The notes under the pieces were generated by a model. It saw only the letters and a program-made list of their open reading frames with translations. It had not been told where the DNA came from and did no database searches. The position numbers and the translations under genes are program-made. A stretch of DNA of 64,000 bases from Arsenicitalea aurantiaca (GTDB lineage Bacteria; Pseudomonadota; Alphaproteobacteria; Rhizobiales; Devosiaceae), in contig NZ_RZNJ01000002.1 in the NCBI RefSeq assembly GCF_003994485.1, forward strand, positions 619,255-683,254, written 5' to 3'. Shown piece after piece: positions 24,951-33,634 of the stretch (position 1 is its first letter; every line of letters begins with the position of its first letter).

Positions 24951-25382
24951 CTAGAGTAGGCCGAGCCGCGCCAATTCCTCGGCCAGCTCCGCCGATCCGC
25001 CCTCGTCAAGCTCTCCGGCGCCAACATCGCGCGGGGCGTCCTTCGGTGCCAGATAGCGCCAGCCTTGAAACGGGCGCTTGGGGCGCGGCGACACCCGGAT
25101 GAGATCAGGCGCCATGATGATGTCGCAGCAGGCCTTGCCCTCTCCATCAGTCGCCGCAGCGAGCCGGATGATCGGCTGGCGACACCGGATCACGCCCGAG
25201 ATCACCCAGTAGATCGATCCGCTCCCCTCGATCTCCTCGGCGCGCTTCGGCATCATGCGCGTGCGATGCACATGCACGTCGGCGCCGTAGTCGGCCCCCC
25301 ACCAATGAGCGCGCTCGGCGCGATAGCTCTCGAGCTCCTCCAGCGTCGATATGCCGACGCAGAGCTTGATCATATGCATCAT
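24951..25382 (-). CDS. DUF1489 family protein
   Basis: A 143-residue member of DUF1489, an alphaproteobacterial family without known function. Family-specific blocks seen are HMIKLCVGISTLEEL, TRMMPKRAEEIEGSGSIYWVI and PRPKRPFQGWRYLAPKDAPRD. It has no signal or membrane segment. It begins 2 bases after the GST stop on the same strand, so it is co-transcribed with it. The start could be either of the first Met codons (25382 or a few codons later). Confidence 0.88.
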   Translation of the reverse strand: MMHMIKLCVGISTLEELESYRAERAHWWGADYGADVHVHRTRMMPKRAEEIEGSGSIYWVISGVIRCRQPIIRLAAATDGEGKACCDIIMAPDLIRVSPRPKRPFQGWRYLAPKDAPRDVGAGELDEGGSAELAEELARLGLL

Positions 25383-25384
25383 GG

Positions 25385-26062
25385 TCAGAGCGTTTCCGGT
25401 TCGCCGCGTCCCTGGATGACGTCGATCTCGTCATCGGCGACGATCCATGGCTCCTTGAGCGCGTCGGCAAGCCAGCTTTGAAACGCCGGCAGCGCATAGA
25501 TCGCCTCGACGTACTCGGCGGCCATGTCCGACACCGGCAGGTCATAAGTGCGCAGGCGGGTCGCGAGGGGGGCGAACATCGCGTCGACCGCACTGAACGC
25601 GCCGCAGAGATAGGGCCCGCCGGATCTTTCCAGCAAGCCGCCCCACAGCGCCTCGACCCGCGCCAGATCGTCAGCCACGTCGTCGAGCGCCACGCGGCCG
25701 GGATGGGATGCGCGCAGGTTCATCGGCGCGGCCCCGCGCAACTTCATGAAACCCGCATGCATCTCCGCGCTGGCAGCGCGGGCAAGCGCCCTCGCCTCCC
25801 GGTCCACCGGCCAGATCGGCTTGTGGGCGAAGCGCTCTGCCAGGTATTCGATGATCGCCAGCGTCTCCACGATGGCGAGCTCGCCATCGATCAGCACCGG
25901 CACCTTTCCACTCGGCGAGCGGGCCAGCATGGCCTCTTTCCACCCCTCGCCATTGAGCAGCAGCAGCTCTTCTTGGAACGGTATCTCGAAATGGGTGAGG
26001 ACCAGCCATGGCCGCATCGACCAGCTGGAGTAGTTCTTGTTGGCGATCAGCAGTTTCATCAT
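25385..26062 (-). CDS. Glutathione S-transferase family protein
   Basis: A 225-residue GST. The N-terminal thioredoxin fold begins KLLIANKNYSSWSMRPWLVL, with Ser/Trp near the expected glutathione-activating residue and SPSGKVPVLIDG as the cis-Pro loop. ETLAIIEYLAERF is the conserved Glu-Ser/Thr-binding helix. A helical C-terminal domain follows. The substrate class is undetermined. The start is taken as ATG 26062, with TTG 26068 and ATG 26059 as alternatives. GGGA lies upstream. It is the first gene of a pair with the DUF1489 gene, and a terminator isolates it from the upstream small gene. Confidence 0.88.
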   Translation of the reverse strand: MMKLLIANKNYSSWSMRPWLVLTHFEIPFQEELLLLNGEGWKEAMLARSPSGKVPVLIDGELAIVETLAIIEYLAERFAHKPIWPVDREARALARAASAEMHAGFMKLRGAAPMNLRASHPGRVALDDVADDLARVEALWGGLLERSGGPYLCGAFSAVDAMFAPLATRLRTYDLPVSDMAAEYVEAIYALPAFQSWLADALKEPWIVADDEIDVIQGRGEPETL

Positions 26063-26080
26063 CAGCAATCCCGCACGAAC

Positions 26081-26112
26081 AAAGGGGCGCCGTGTGGCCC
26101 CGGCGCCCCCCG
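26081..26112 (-). terminator. Terminator after the small membrane-peptide gene
   Basis: On the - strand, GGGGCGCC and GGCGCCCC arms (26102-26109 and 26084-26091) with a 10-base loop are followed by TTTGTT. It lies about 48 bases after the 34-codon gene and just before the GST start. Confidence 0.75.
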
Positions 26113-26156
26113 TCTGAACTATGTCGTGTCGTCATGACCGGAGGGTCAATAGCGCA

Positions 26157-26261
26157 CTAGGCACCGGCGACGACTGAAAGAACGAGCCCCATCGCCATTA
26201 CGCATACGAAAGTCGCGGAGGCGGCCCGCCACCATGCTCCTGCCTTGAAGTGGCTTCGCAT
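26157..26261 (-). CDS. Small membrane peptide, 34 residues
   Basis: The product MRSHFKAGAWWRAASATF then VCVMAMGLVLSVVAGA has a short basic, Trp-containing head and one hydrophobic helix of about 18-20 residues. It looks like a single-pass inner-membrane peptide. A very strong ribosome-binding site AAGGAG lies 5 bases before the ATG (26261), and an intrinsic terminator follows. No named family was recognised. A type I toxin-like or regulatory membrane peptide is possible, but no antisense RNA or partner is visible. Confidence 0.6.
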   Translation of the reverse strand: MRSHFKAGAWWRAASATFVCVMAMGLVLSVVAGA

Positions 26262-26413
26262 CGATGCTCCTTGTTCGCCGTTGTCCGCCGCCTTCGAGGC
26301 CGGAAGATGGCAAATCGAAGACAGCCTCTGATCGTTACGCGTCGCACTGGCGCTTGGCAACGTGGCCAAACTGCAACACTCTCGGCTAGCCTAACGACGC
26401 GCATAGCCGCCTC

Positions 26414-27829
26414 TTAGAAGAGGCCGAACCAGAGCCCCGCGAGCAGGAGAAAGGCAAAGAATCCAACGACATCGGTGATCGTCATCACGAAAGTCGAGGA
26501 CGCCACGGCAGGGTCGATCTTGGCCTTGTTGAAGGCGATCGGAATGAGCACGCCGGCACTGCCCGCGAACAGAAAATTTACCACGATCGCCAGAGCGATC
26601 ACCACGCCGAGGCTCGGATTGGCGAAGCGGACCGCCGTAATGATGCCGATTAGCACCGCGAAGATCAGCCCGTTGATCAACCCCACCACGATTTCGCGCG
26701 TGATCAGGCGCCGGAGCTTGAAGCTGTCGAGCTCGCGCATGGCGAGCGCGCGCACCGTGATCGTCATGGTCTGCGTGCCGGCATTCCCGCCCATCGCCGC
26801 CACGATCGGCATCAGCACGGCAAGCGCCACCATCTGCTCGATGGTCGCGTCGAAAAAGCCGATGACGACCGATGCCAGTGTCGCGGTGATCATATTGATG
26901 AAGAGCCATGTCGCGCGGCTGCGCACGGCTCCGGTCACCTTGTCCGATATCTCCTCGTCACCGACGCCCGCCATCCGGCGAATGTCCTCGCTCGCCTCTT
27001 CCTGAATCACATCGACGATGTCGTCGATGGTGAGCACGCCGACTAGGCGCTTGTTGGCGTCCACCACAGGCACTTCGACGAGGTCATACCGCTCGAAGTC
27101 GCGGGCCGCTTCTTCCTGGTCCTCCTCTGCCGAGACCTGGATGAAATTGGTATTCATCAGCGTCTCGACGCGAACGGTGCGCTGGCTTCTGAGCAATTTG
27201 TCTAGCGGAAGGATGCCCAGAACCGTGTAGCTCGGATCCACCACATAGATCTGGTAGAACTCGTCGGGCAGGTCCTTTTCGGAGCGCAGATAGTCGATCG
27301 TCTGCCCCACCGTCCAGAACGGGGGGATTGCGATAAAATCGGTCTGCATCCGGCGACCGGCAGATTCCTCTGGAAAGTCGAGGCTTCTCTTGAGCGACAG
27401 CCGCTCGAATGCCGGCATTTGAGCGAGAATTTCCTCGCGATCGGCGCCTTCGATATCTTCCAGAATATAGACGGCGTCGTCGCTATCGAGCCCGGACACG
27501 CCCCGGGCAATCTCTGCGTTCGAGAGATTGTCCATCACTTCGTCGCGGACGGTCTCGTCGACTTCGGTGAGCGCGGAAAAGTCGAACCGCTCGCCCAGGA
27601 GCGCGATCAGCCGGAGCCGATCTTCCTTGTCGAGCGCTTCGAGCACGTCGCCCATGTCGGAGGCGTGCAGCGGCTCGACCAATTCGGCGATCGTTTCCGT
27701 TTCGGCCGCGGCGATCAGCATCCGCAGGCGCTCGACCCAGAGCGGGTTCAGATGATCCTCTGCGTCGCGAAGGACGCCCGGATCGTTGCGGTGGGCTTCC
27801 TCGGAAGCCTCGAAATCGTCCTGGCTCAT
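26414..27829 (-). CDS. mgtE: Magnesium transporter MgtE
   Basis: A 471-residue Mg2+ channel of the MgtE/SLC41 family. An acidic N-terminal superhelical domain (about 30-160, with ELVEPLHASDMGDVLEAL) is followed by paired CBS domains (about 165-290, ending VGVLTIDDIVDVIQEEASED). A five-helix membrane domain includes VLMPIVAAMGGNAGTQTMT, the conserved pore segment. The start is ATG 27829. An upstream extension covering the divergent mmcQ-like gene was rejected. No Mg2+-sensing riboswitch was recognised in the 111-base divergent gap. Confidence 0.95.
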   Translation of the reverse strand: MSQDDFEASEEAHRNDPGVLRDAEDHLNPLWVERLRMLIAAAETETIAELVEPLHASDMGDVLEALDKEDRLRLIALLGERFDFSALTEVDETVRDEVMDNLSNAEIARGVSGLDSDDAVYILEDIEGADREEILAQMPAFERLSLKRSLDFPEESAGRRMQTDFIAIPPFWTVGQTIDYLRSEKDLPDEFYQIYVVDPSYTVLGILPLDKLLRSQRTVRVETLMNTNFIQVSAEEDQEEAARDFERYDLVEVPVVDANKRLVGVLTIDDIVDVIQEEASEDIRRMAGVGDEEISDKVTGAVRSRATWLFINMITATLASVVIGFFDATIEQMVALAVLMPIVAAMGGNAGTQTMTITVRALAMRELDSFKLRRLITREIVVGLINGLIFAVLIGIITAVRFANPSLGVVIALAIVVNFLFAGSAGVLIPIAFNKAKIDPAVASSTFVMTITDVVGFFAFLLLAGLWFGLF

Positions 27830-27940
27830 GAGGTCGGGCCCTTCGCGTTTGGGTACGGTCGCAGGTGTAGCCAAATGGTCTGTAATACGCCAGACTTGGT
27901 GTCTGCCTGTGGCCAGTTTTTGTCTAGCGGAGGACGCGCC

Positions 27941-28315
27941 ATGGTCGATACGCTCGAAGATGCCTTTTCGAGGCTGATCCGTCTCATCGGGGCCCTGGAA
28001 CTGCCCGAGGTCGACCTGGGCACCAGCCATGGCACGCCGGCGCTCATTGTTGCAGGCAAGACCTTTGCCCGCGTCAGCGACCCCGAGACGCTGGTGCTGA
28101 AATGCCCGATCGAGCAGAAGGAGCTGCTGCTCGAGATCGATCCCGACATTTACTTCCAGACCGACCATCACGTCGGCTGGCCGACCCTCCTCATCCGGCT
28201 GCCGGCCATCAGCGATGAGGAACTGTCACTTCGCCTGGCCGATGGCTGGCGCTTCATGGCGCCCGATGATCTTGCACCACCATCTAAGGTTCCCTCGCCA
28301 GATGAATCTGCCTAA
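27941..28315 (+). CDS. MmcQ/YjbR-family protein
   Basis: A 124-residue protein of the MmcQ/YjbR family, a CyaY-like fold often annotated as DNA-binding, with little functional data. Typical blocks are ELPEVDLGTSHGTPALIVAGKTFARV and the C-terminal LADGWRFMAPDDL. GGAGGA with 6-base spacing fixes the ATG at 27941. It is divergent from mgtE, and the lipoprotein gene follows 8 bases later. Confidence 0.85.
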   Translation: MVDTLEDAFSRLIRLIGALELPEVDLGTSHGTPALIVAGKTFARVSDPETLVLKCPIEQKELLLEIDPDIYFQTDHHVGWPTLLIRLPAISDEELSLRLADGWRFMAPDDLAPPSKVPSPDESA

Positions 28316-28323
28316 GCTGTCGC

Positions 28324-29088
28324 TTGCGGGGCGCGGATCGGACGGGGGACCACATCATAGGCGGTTTTGCTCGCAGCACGCTATTGCTCTGCGCCTTCAT
28401 CTCGCTTTCGGCCTGCTATCCGAGCGACACGATCCTGCTCGGACAGACGAACAGCTTTGCCGTCGTCGGTGTCGATGACGGAACCTATTGCCATGTCGAG
28501 GCCGCCTCCGAGCCGCCGGCGATTGGTGGAACCCTCGTGCTGAGCAATGCCTTGGGGGTCAACCAGTGCCGCGAACTGTCATGGGATGAGGAGCAAAGCG
28601 CTTATCTCGACACACGCTCGCCAATGGCGGTCATCCGTACCACTACGTTCGACGGCGGACCTCTCGACCTCGTCCAGTATCAGACCAGTGCTGGCGGCCT
28701 CGCCCGCTACCTGCCCATGGCCGCCGTAGACGGCTTGCTCGTCCTCTACGATGGCAAAGGGCAGTGGCCGAGCGAAGCTGTCGCGGCAATGGGCCTCGAG
28801 GTGACGGACGCCCTGGGCCTCAGTGGTGCCAGCGACGCGCAGCTTCGCGCGTTGCTGCTTGAAATGTGGCCTCGCCTGCTGGACCGCTTCCGCAGCGAAA
28901 TCGCTTATGTGGAGGACGCGAGCGGAGCACGCCTCGTGTTCCGGTCAGCCGATATCGTCTCCGACTATCTCGTCCACGTACGCGAGGACTGGCTTGACGA
29001 CGCGCCTCGCCTGAAGGCCGCGATGCTGGCCCTCTCGCACAGGCTCGGCCTCAGCCGCAACGCGCTGCCCTGGGATGCGCAGGATTAA
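28324..29088 (+). CDS. Uncharacterised lipoprotein
   Basis: A 254-residue protein whose N-terminus contains STLLLCAFISLSAC, a lipobox with acylated Cys near residue 31. It should be anchored to a membrane from the periplasmic side. The rest is globular and acidic, with four or so cysteines (YCHVE, QCREL), and no family was recognised. The start is uncertain. TTG 28324 is the only usual start codon before the signal, but its ribosome-binding site is weak. It lies 8 bases downstream of the mmcQ-like gene, so coupling is possible. Confidence 0.7.
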   Translation: MRGADRTGDHIIGGFARSTLLLCAFISLSACYPSDTILLGQTNSFAVVGVDDGTYCHVEAASEPPAIGGTLVLSNALGVNQCRELSWDEEQSAYLDTRSPMAVIRTTTFDGGPLDLVQYQTSAGGLARYLPMAAVDGLLVLYDGKGQWPSEAVAAMGLEVTDALGLSGASDAQLRALLLEMWPRLLDRFRSEIAYVEDASGARLVFRSADIVSDYLVHVREDWLDDAPRLKAAMLALSHRLGLSRNALPWDAQD

Positions 29089-29102
29089 TTTGAGCGCCAA
29101 CC

Positions 29103-29555
29103 CTACTGCGCAGCCTGCATCGGCGCGTGCTGCGACCCGGCAGTGACGTCTACCCTGTTGGCAGGCGCGGCACTTGCCGCCACGCGCGCAGACATATCCA
29201 GGCCCACGAGGTTCGACAGCACCGGCATACGCACGGTGGCGCTCGCCGGCGCCGGCGATCCGATGGGGCGAATGCGCGGAAGGACCGGTCCATCGCGAAG
29301 GCTGCTCGGCATCGGCGGCTGAACGCTGCGCGCCAGCGATGATTCCCGGGCACTTTCCCAGACCAGCCGATAGGCGCCCTCCTCGTCAGGCACCATCACC
29401 TCGCTCGATCGACCGGTGTGCGACAGGAACTTCGCCAGATCGATCGCTTCGCGGCGCGCTGCTTCCCTATTCGCGAAGGGGCCGAACGCACGCCCCTCGA
29501 GGTCTATCCACCATTGCCCCCGGCTCTGCAGGACGATGTAAAGTGCTTTGGCCAC
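29103..29555 (-). CDS. Uncharacterised protein with DUF2188-like N-terminus
   Basis: A 150-residue protein. The first 70 residues (VAKALYIVLQSRGQWWIDLEG, then FGPFANREAARREAIDLAKFL) look like DUF2188-type domains, which are small and of unknown function. The remainder is a low-complexity Pro/Ala/Ser tail with no motif. The start is GTG 29555, supported by GGGGGAG about 7 bases upstream. The frame extends 33 codons further, but that part lacks a plausible start site. It is convergent with the lipoprotein gene (14-base gap). Confidence 0.65.
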   Translation of the reverse strand: MAKALYIVLQSRGQWWIDLEGRAFGPFANREAARREAIDLAKFLSHTGRSSEVMVPDEEGAYRLVWESARESSLARSVQPPMPSSLRDGPVLPRIRPIGSPAPASATVRMPVLSNLVGLDMSARVAASAAPANRVDVTAGSQHAPMQAAQ

Positions 29556-29693
29556 GCCGCGCTCCCCCGATTGCGCCGGTTCGATTTTCGCGGCCGAAGT
29601 CGAATCAAAGCCGCACCTTGAAAATAACATGGCTGAAACGGGGCACGGGATCACAATCAGCGCTTTACGCGTGTATTCGCCGTCGCCTCGAGA

Positions 29694-31604
29694 TCACGTT
29701 GCTCCCCCCACGGGTGGAACATCGGGAAGCAGTTCATCGGGCATGTCGTCGAAGGAGGCGTAGTTCATGGAATAGAGCCGAGCATAAAGGCCCCGCTGTG
29801 CCATCAACGCGTCGTGGTTGCCGTTTTCGACGACTTCGCCGTTTTGCAGCACGATGATCCGGTCCGCGCCGCGGATCGTCGCCAGCCGGTGCGCAATGAC
29901 GAGGCCTGTGCGCCCTTCGAGCAGCCGCAGCAGCGCCTTCTGAATCTGCATCTCGGTATAGCTGTCGATATTGGCCGTCGCTTCATCAAGGACGAGAATC
30001 TTGGCGTCCGCAACCAGCGCCCGGGCAAAGCTGATCAACTGGCGCTGCCCCAACGACAAATTGCCGCCGCGCTGCTCGAGTTCGGTCTCGTAGCCCTTGG
30101 GCAATGCCGTGATGAACTCATGCGCGCCCACCGCCCGCGCCGCATCCATCACTTCTGCAAGGCTGGCCTCCTGCTTGTGATAGCGGATGTTTTCAAGCAC
30201 GGTGCCGGTGAACAGGAAGGGCTCCTGCAGCACCATGGCAACCTGCCGTCCGAGGGAGTCCTGTGTCAGGTCCCGGACGTCGTGCCCTCCGACGGTGACC
30301 CTGCCCTCCCACACATCGTAGAACCGGTGCACCAGAGCCATCGCGCTCGTCTTGCCGGAGCCGGTCGGCCCCACCAGTGCAACCGTCTCCCCCGGTTTGA
30401 CCGAGAAACTCACCCCCTTTAGCACCGGCTGGCCCTTGCGATAGCCGAAGGTGACATTCTCGAAGCGCACCGACCCATCCATGTCGTCAGGCAGCACCAT
30501 CGCGCCGGGCCGATCCTCGATATCGACGGGGACGTCGAGCACCTCGGTGATCCGCTGCCCGGACGCCATGGCACGCTGCATCACTGAATACTGCATGGTG
30601 AGCGAGCGGATCGGATCGAAGAAACGCTGGATGTAGAACAGGAAGGCGACCATCACCCCGATCTCGAGCGACTGGTTCAGCACCATCGAGCCCCCCACGA
30701 CGATCACGACCGCCATCGCCATGCCCGTCAGCGTATCGACGATCGGCACCATGACCTGCGCATATTTCGCAGCGAGCAGATGTGCGCGCAGATTGGCTCT
30801 CGCCTTGTCATCGTAGAGTTCGAAATTGACTTTCTGCCGCCCCATCGCCTGCACCGCGCGCACGCCATGGATGCCCTCGGCAAGCGCCCCGTTCGTCGTC
30901 GAGTTCGCCTGGTGGGCGGCCATGAAGGCGAGCTTGGCGCGCGGCAGCCAGACGATACGCACGATGAAGAGAATGGGCATCACCGACAGCGTCAGCAGGC
31001 CGAGCCGGAAATCGAGCCACAGCATGACCCCGACAATGCCGAAGAGCAGCACGATGTCCCCGACCGAAAGCACCGAGGTCTCGAGAAATTCCTGCATGGA
31101 ATTGACGTCGCCCTGCAGTCGCGACATCAGGCGCCCCACTTCCGTGCGGTCCATGAAGGACAGCGAGACCTTCTGCAGATGCGCGAACATCGCCCGCCGC
31201 ATGTCGAAGAGGACGTCTTCGGCAAGGCGGCCGACGACCGTCTCCTGAACATAGCTTGCCCCGAAATTGACCACGATCACCACGCCGAAGGCGACCAGCG
31301 CGGAGACGAGACCTGAGCGATCGAGGCCGCCTGCGACGATGCCATTATCGATCGCACGGCCGATGATCAGCGGGATCAGCAACTGGCTGCCGGTGAAGGC
31401 GAGTACGGCCAGCACTGCGATGACTACGCGTGCCCTATAGGGAGAAACGAAGGCCCAGATCCGCGAGATGATGCGGCCATCGAAGGCACGCCCGAACATC
31501 TCCTCTTCTTTCTCGAGGTGCGATCCGACCACCGCTTTCGGCGGCCGCCCCGTGCCCCGGCCCTCGTCCCTCTCGGCCTCGGCCATGTCGGCTATCTCGG
31601 CCAT
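29694..31604 (-). CDS. ABC exporter half-transporter with canonical Walker B
   Basis: A 636-residue half-size exporter with a six-helix membrane domain (about 50-330) and an ATPase domain (about 370-610). Walker A is GPTGSGKTSA, Walker B plus catalytic Glu is LVLDEATANID, and the H-loop is VIAHRLATIRG. The signature reads LSLGQRQL instead of LSGGQ. The start codon shares one base with the stop of the upstream ABC gene (TGATG), so the two are translationally coupled and form a heterodimer. The substrate is unknown; relatives export lipids, peptides or drugs. Confidence 0.93.
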   Translation of the reverse strand: MAEIADMAEAERDEGRGTGRPPKAVVGSHLEKEEEMFGRAFDGRIISRIWAFVSPYRARVVIAVLAVLAFTGSQLLIPLIIGRAIDNGIVAGGLDRSGLVSALVAFGVVIVVNFGASYVQETVVGRLAEDVLFDMRRAMFAHLQKVSLSFMDRTEVGRLMSRLQGDVNSMQEFLETSVLSVGDIVLLFGIVGVMLWLDFRLGLLTLSVMPILFIVRIVWLPRAKLAFMAAHQANSTTNGALAEGIHGVRAVQAMGRQKVNFELYDDKARANLRAHLLAAKYAQVMVPIVDTLTGMAMAVVIVVGGSMVLNQSLEIGVMVAFLFYIQRFFDPIRSLTMQYSVMQRAMASGQRITEVLDVPVDIEDRPGAMVLPDDMDGSVRFENVTFGYRKGQPVLKGVSFSVKPGETVALVGPTGSGKTSAMALVHRFYDVWEGRVTVGGHDVRDLTQDSLGRQVAMVLQEPFLFTGTVLENIRYHKQEASLAEVMDAARAVGAHEFITALPKGYETELEQRGGNLSLGQRQLISFARALVADAKILVLDEATANIDSYTEMQIQKALLRLLEGRTGLVIAHRLATIRGADRIIVLQNGEVVENGNHDALMAQRGLYARLYSMNYASFDDMPDELLPDVPPVGGAT

Positions 31605-33472
31605 CAGCGCCCCTCCCCGACATCGGCAAGCACATCGTCGCCGGGGCGGACCTGCAATTCGTAAAGCGCCCGATAGCGCCCGTTGAGCGCCAGCAGCTCG
31701 GCATGCGTTCCCTCTTCGACCACCCGGCCCGCCTCGAGGAAAAGGATCTTGTCCGCATGCATCAGGGAACTCAGCCGATGCGAGATGATGAGGGTCACCC
31801 GGTCGCGCGCAAAGCGCTTCAGGGCGCTTCGGATGCGCTGCTCGGTCCCCGCATCGATCGCCGCGGTGGAATCGTCGAACACCATCACCGCCGGCTTCAG
31901 CATCAGCGCCCGCGCAATCGAAAGTCGCTGGCGCTGCCCGCCCGAAAGCGAGACGCCACGTTCGCCCACGATCGTGTCATAGCCCATTGGCAGACCGAGG
32001 ACGTAATTGTGCAGCTGCGCGAACTCGCTGGCGCGCTCGATCCGCGTCTCCTTGGCCCAGGGATCGGCATAGGCGATGTTGTTCTCGATCGTCGTGGTGA
32101 ACAGGAATGAATCCTGCTGCACCACCGCCACTGCCCGGCGCAGGGAATCGAGCGTCACCTGCGCGATGTCCTGCCCGTCGATCAGGATCCTCCCACCGCT
32201 CAGGTCGTAGAACCGTGGAATGAGATGGGCGAGCGTCGTCTTCCCGCTGCCGGGCGCTCCCACAATACCGATCGTCTCGCCGCGCCGTGCCGAGAAGCTG
32301 ACGCCGCCGATGGCCTCCTGTCCGCCCCCGCCCGGATAGGCGAACCTCACATCTTCGAAGGTGAGCACGCCCTCGGTCACGACGAGGTCCTCGGCTCCGG
32401 GCGCGTCCCGTACCGCAAGCTCTAGATCGAGCAGCGCGAAGAGCCGCGAACCGCAGGTCGAGGCTCTCGCGAACGAATTCACCATGAGCCCAAGCTGGCG
32501 CACGGGCATCTGCAATATCGTCATGAAGGTCAGGAAGCTCGCCAGCGTGCCGACGCTCATCTCACCATCGATCACCTTGTTTCCGCCAACCCACAGGACG
32601 AGCCCCATGGCCGCGAAGAAGGAAAAGGTCATGGTGCTCGTGTTGCGCACGCGGATCCCGACACGCTCATGAGCCAGCTCCAGCGCGCTTCGCGACGCCC
32701 GGTCGAACTTGCTCAATTCATACAACTGCGCAGCGAACGCCCGGACCACGCGGATACCGCCCAGATTTTCTTCCATAACCCGCGTGAGGATGGACAGCCG
32801 CTCCTGGAGCGTCAGCCATGTCGCCCGGAGGCGCAATTGCGTGACCGACGAACGCCACGCAACGAACGGCACGAAGCTCAGCGCCAGAAGTCCGGGCACC
32901 AAATCCGTCGAGATCAGCATGTAGGCGCCGACACCGATCAGCACCGCCAGCAGCAGCATGCGGATGAGCCCGGTCGAAAAGAACATCCGGACCCCTTCGA
33001 GATCCAGCATGCCCAGCGTGATGAGATCACCGGTGTGGACCCGGTCGTGGAACGAGAAGCTCAATCGCTGCAGCTTCTCGTAGACGGCGAGGCGCAGAGC
33101 ATAGCCCACCGTGTGGCCGACGGCCTCGGCGAAGTAGTTCTGCAGCATGGTCGCCAGCCCGCGCCCGATGCTCACCAGGAGCAGGATGATCGCCGTGGTC
33201 CAGAGCGTGGCCTCTGCCTGTTCGGCGGCGATCCCGCCACCAACTATGCCCTGCGCCTGGTCGACCGCCTCGCCCAGCAGGCGGGGAATCCAGAGCTGCA
33301 GCCCGGCCGCGAGGAACGTTGCGATCACCGCGATCGCGACCTGCACAGGGTGCCGCAGCGTCATCCGCGTGATGCGCAGGAGCGTGCCCACCCCCTGCCC
33401 CCAATGGGCGGAGTTTGCGCGCGCGACCGCATCGTTCGCACGCGCTGTTTCTGTAGCCGCTTCGGTCGTCAC
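31604..33472 (-). CDS. ABC exporter half-transporter with degenerate Walker B
   Basis: A 622-residue half-transporter with a six-helix membrane domain (about 30-310) and an ATPase domain with Walker A GAPGSGKTTLA, signature LSGGQRQRLS and H-loop IISHRLSSL. Walker B ends VMVFDDSTAAID, so the catalytic Glu is Asp (codon within 31868-31879). With its partner this leaves one competent and one degenerate ATP site, as in TM287/288-type exporters. The start is GTG 33472, and ATG 33529 is an alternative with a poor ribosome-binding site and an odd Arg-rich lead. Confidence 0.9.
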   Translation of the reverse strand: MTTEAATETARANDAVARANSAHWGQGVGTLLRITRMTLRHPVQVAIAVIATFLAAGLQLWIPRLLGEAVDQAQGIVGGGIAAEQAEATLWTTAIILLLVSIGRGLATMLQNYFAEAVGHTVGYALRLAVYEKLQRLSFSFHDRVHTGDLITLGMLDLEGVRMFFSTGLIRMLLLAVLIGVGAYMLISTDLVPGLLALSFVPFVAWRSSVTQLRLRATWLTLQERLSILTRVMEENLGGIRVVRAFAAQLYELSKFDRASRSALELAHERVGIRVRNTSTMTFSFFAAMGLVLWVGGNKVIDGEMSVGTLASFLTFMTILQMPVRQLGLMVNSFARASTCGSRLFALLDLELAVRDAPGAEDLVVTEGVLTFEDVRFAYPGGGGQEAIGGVSFSARRGETIGIVGAPGSGKTTLAHLIPRFYDLSGGRILIDGQDIAQVTLDSLRRAVAVVQQDSFLFTTTIENNIAYADPWAKETRIERASEFAQLHNYVLGLPMGYDTIVGERGVSLSGGQRQRLSIARALMLKPAVMVFDDSTAAIDAGTEQRIRSALKRFARDRVTLIISHRLSSLMHADKILFLEAGRVVEEGTHAELLALNGRYRALYELQVRPGDDVLADVGEGR

Positions 33473-33560
33473 GGAATGTCCAGACAGGTAGAGGCACCAC
33501 GACCGGCGGCGAGGCGCGCGGGGTGACATGCCTTTTGTAGAAAGGAGTTCGAGTCGCAGG

Positions 33561-33575
33561 TTAATGCGCTTTTAT
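33561..33575. promoter_or_regulatory. CtrA-like motif in the ABC exporter / epimerase divergent gap
   Basis: TTAATGCGCTTTTAT is TTAA-N7-TTAT, one base from the CtrA consensus TTAA-N7-TTAA. It lies 60-75 bases upstream of the epimerase ATG and about 90 bases from the ABC start. Such motifs occur by chance, so this is weak evidence. Confidence 0.3.
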
Positions 33576-33634
33576 GTCGCGCTTCAAGCATGTTAGGTCA
33601 TGATGTGATCGCGCAGCGACAAAGGAGGGGCGTC

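Noticed and set aside
27830-27940. Possible Mg2+ riboswitch (M-box) before mgtE
   Set aside because: The divergent gap is only 111 bases and lacks the large multi-stem structure and conserved core expected.
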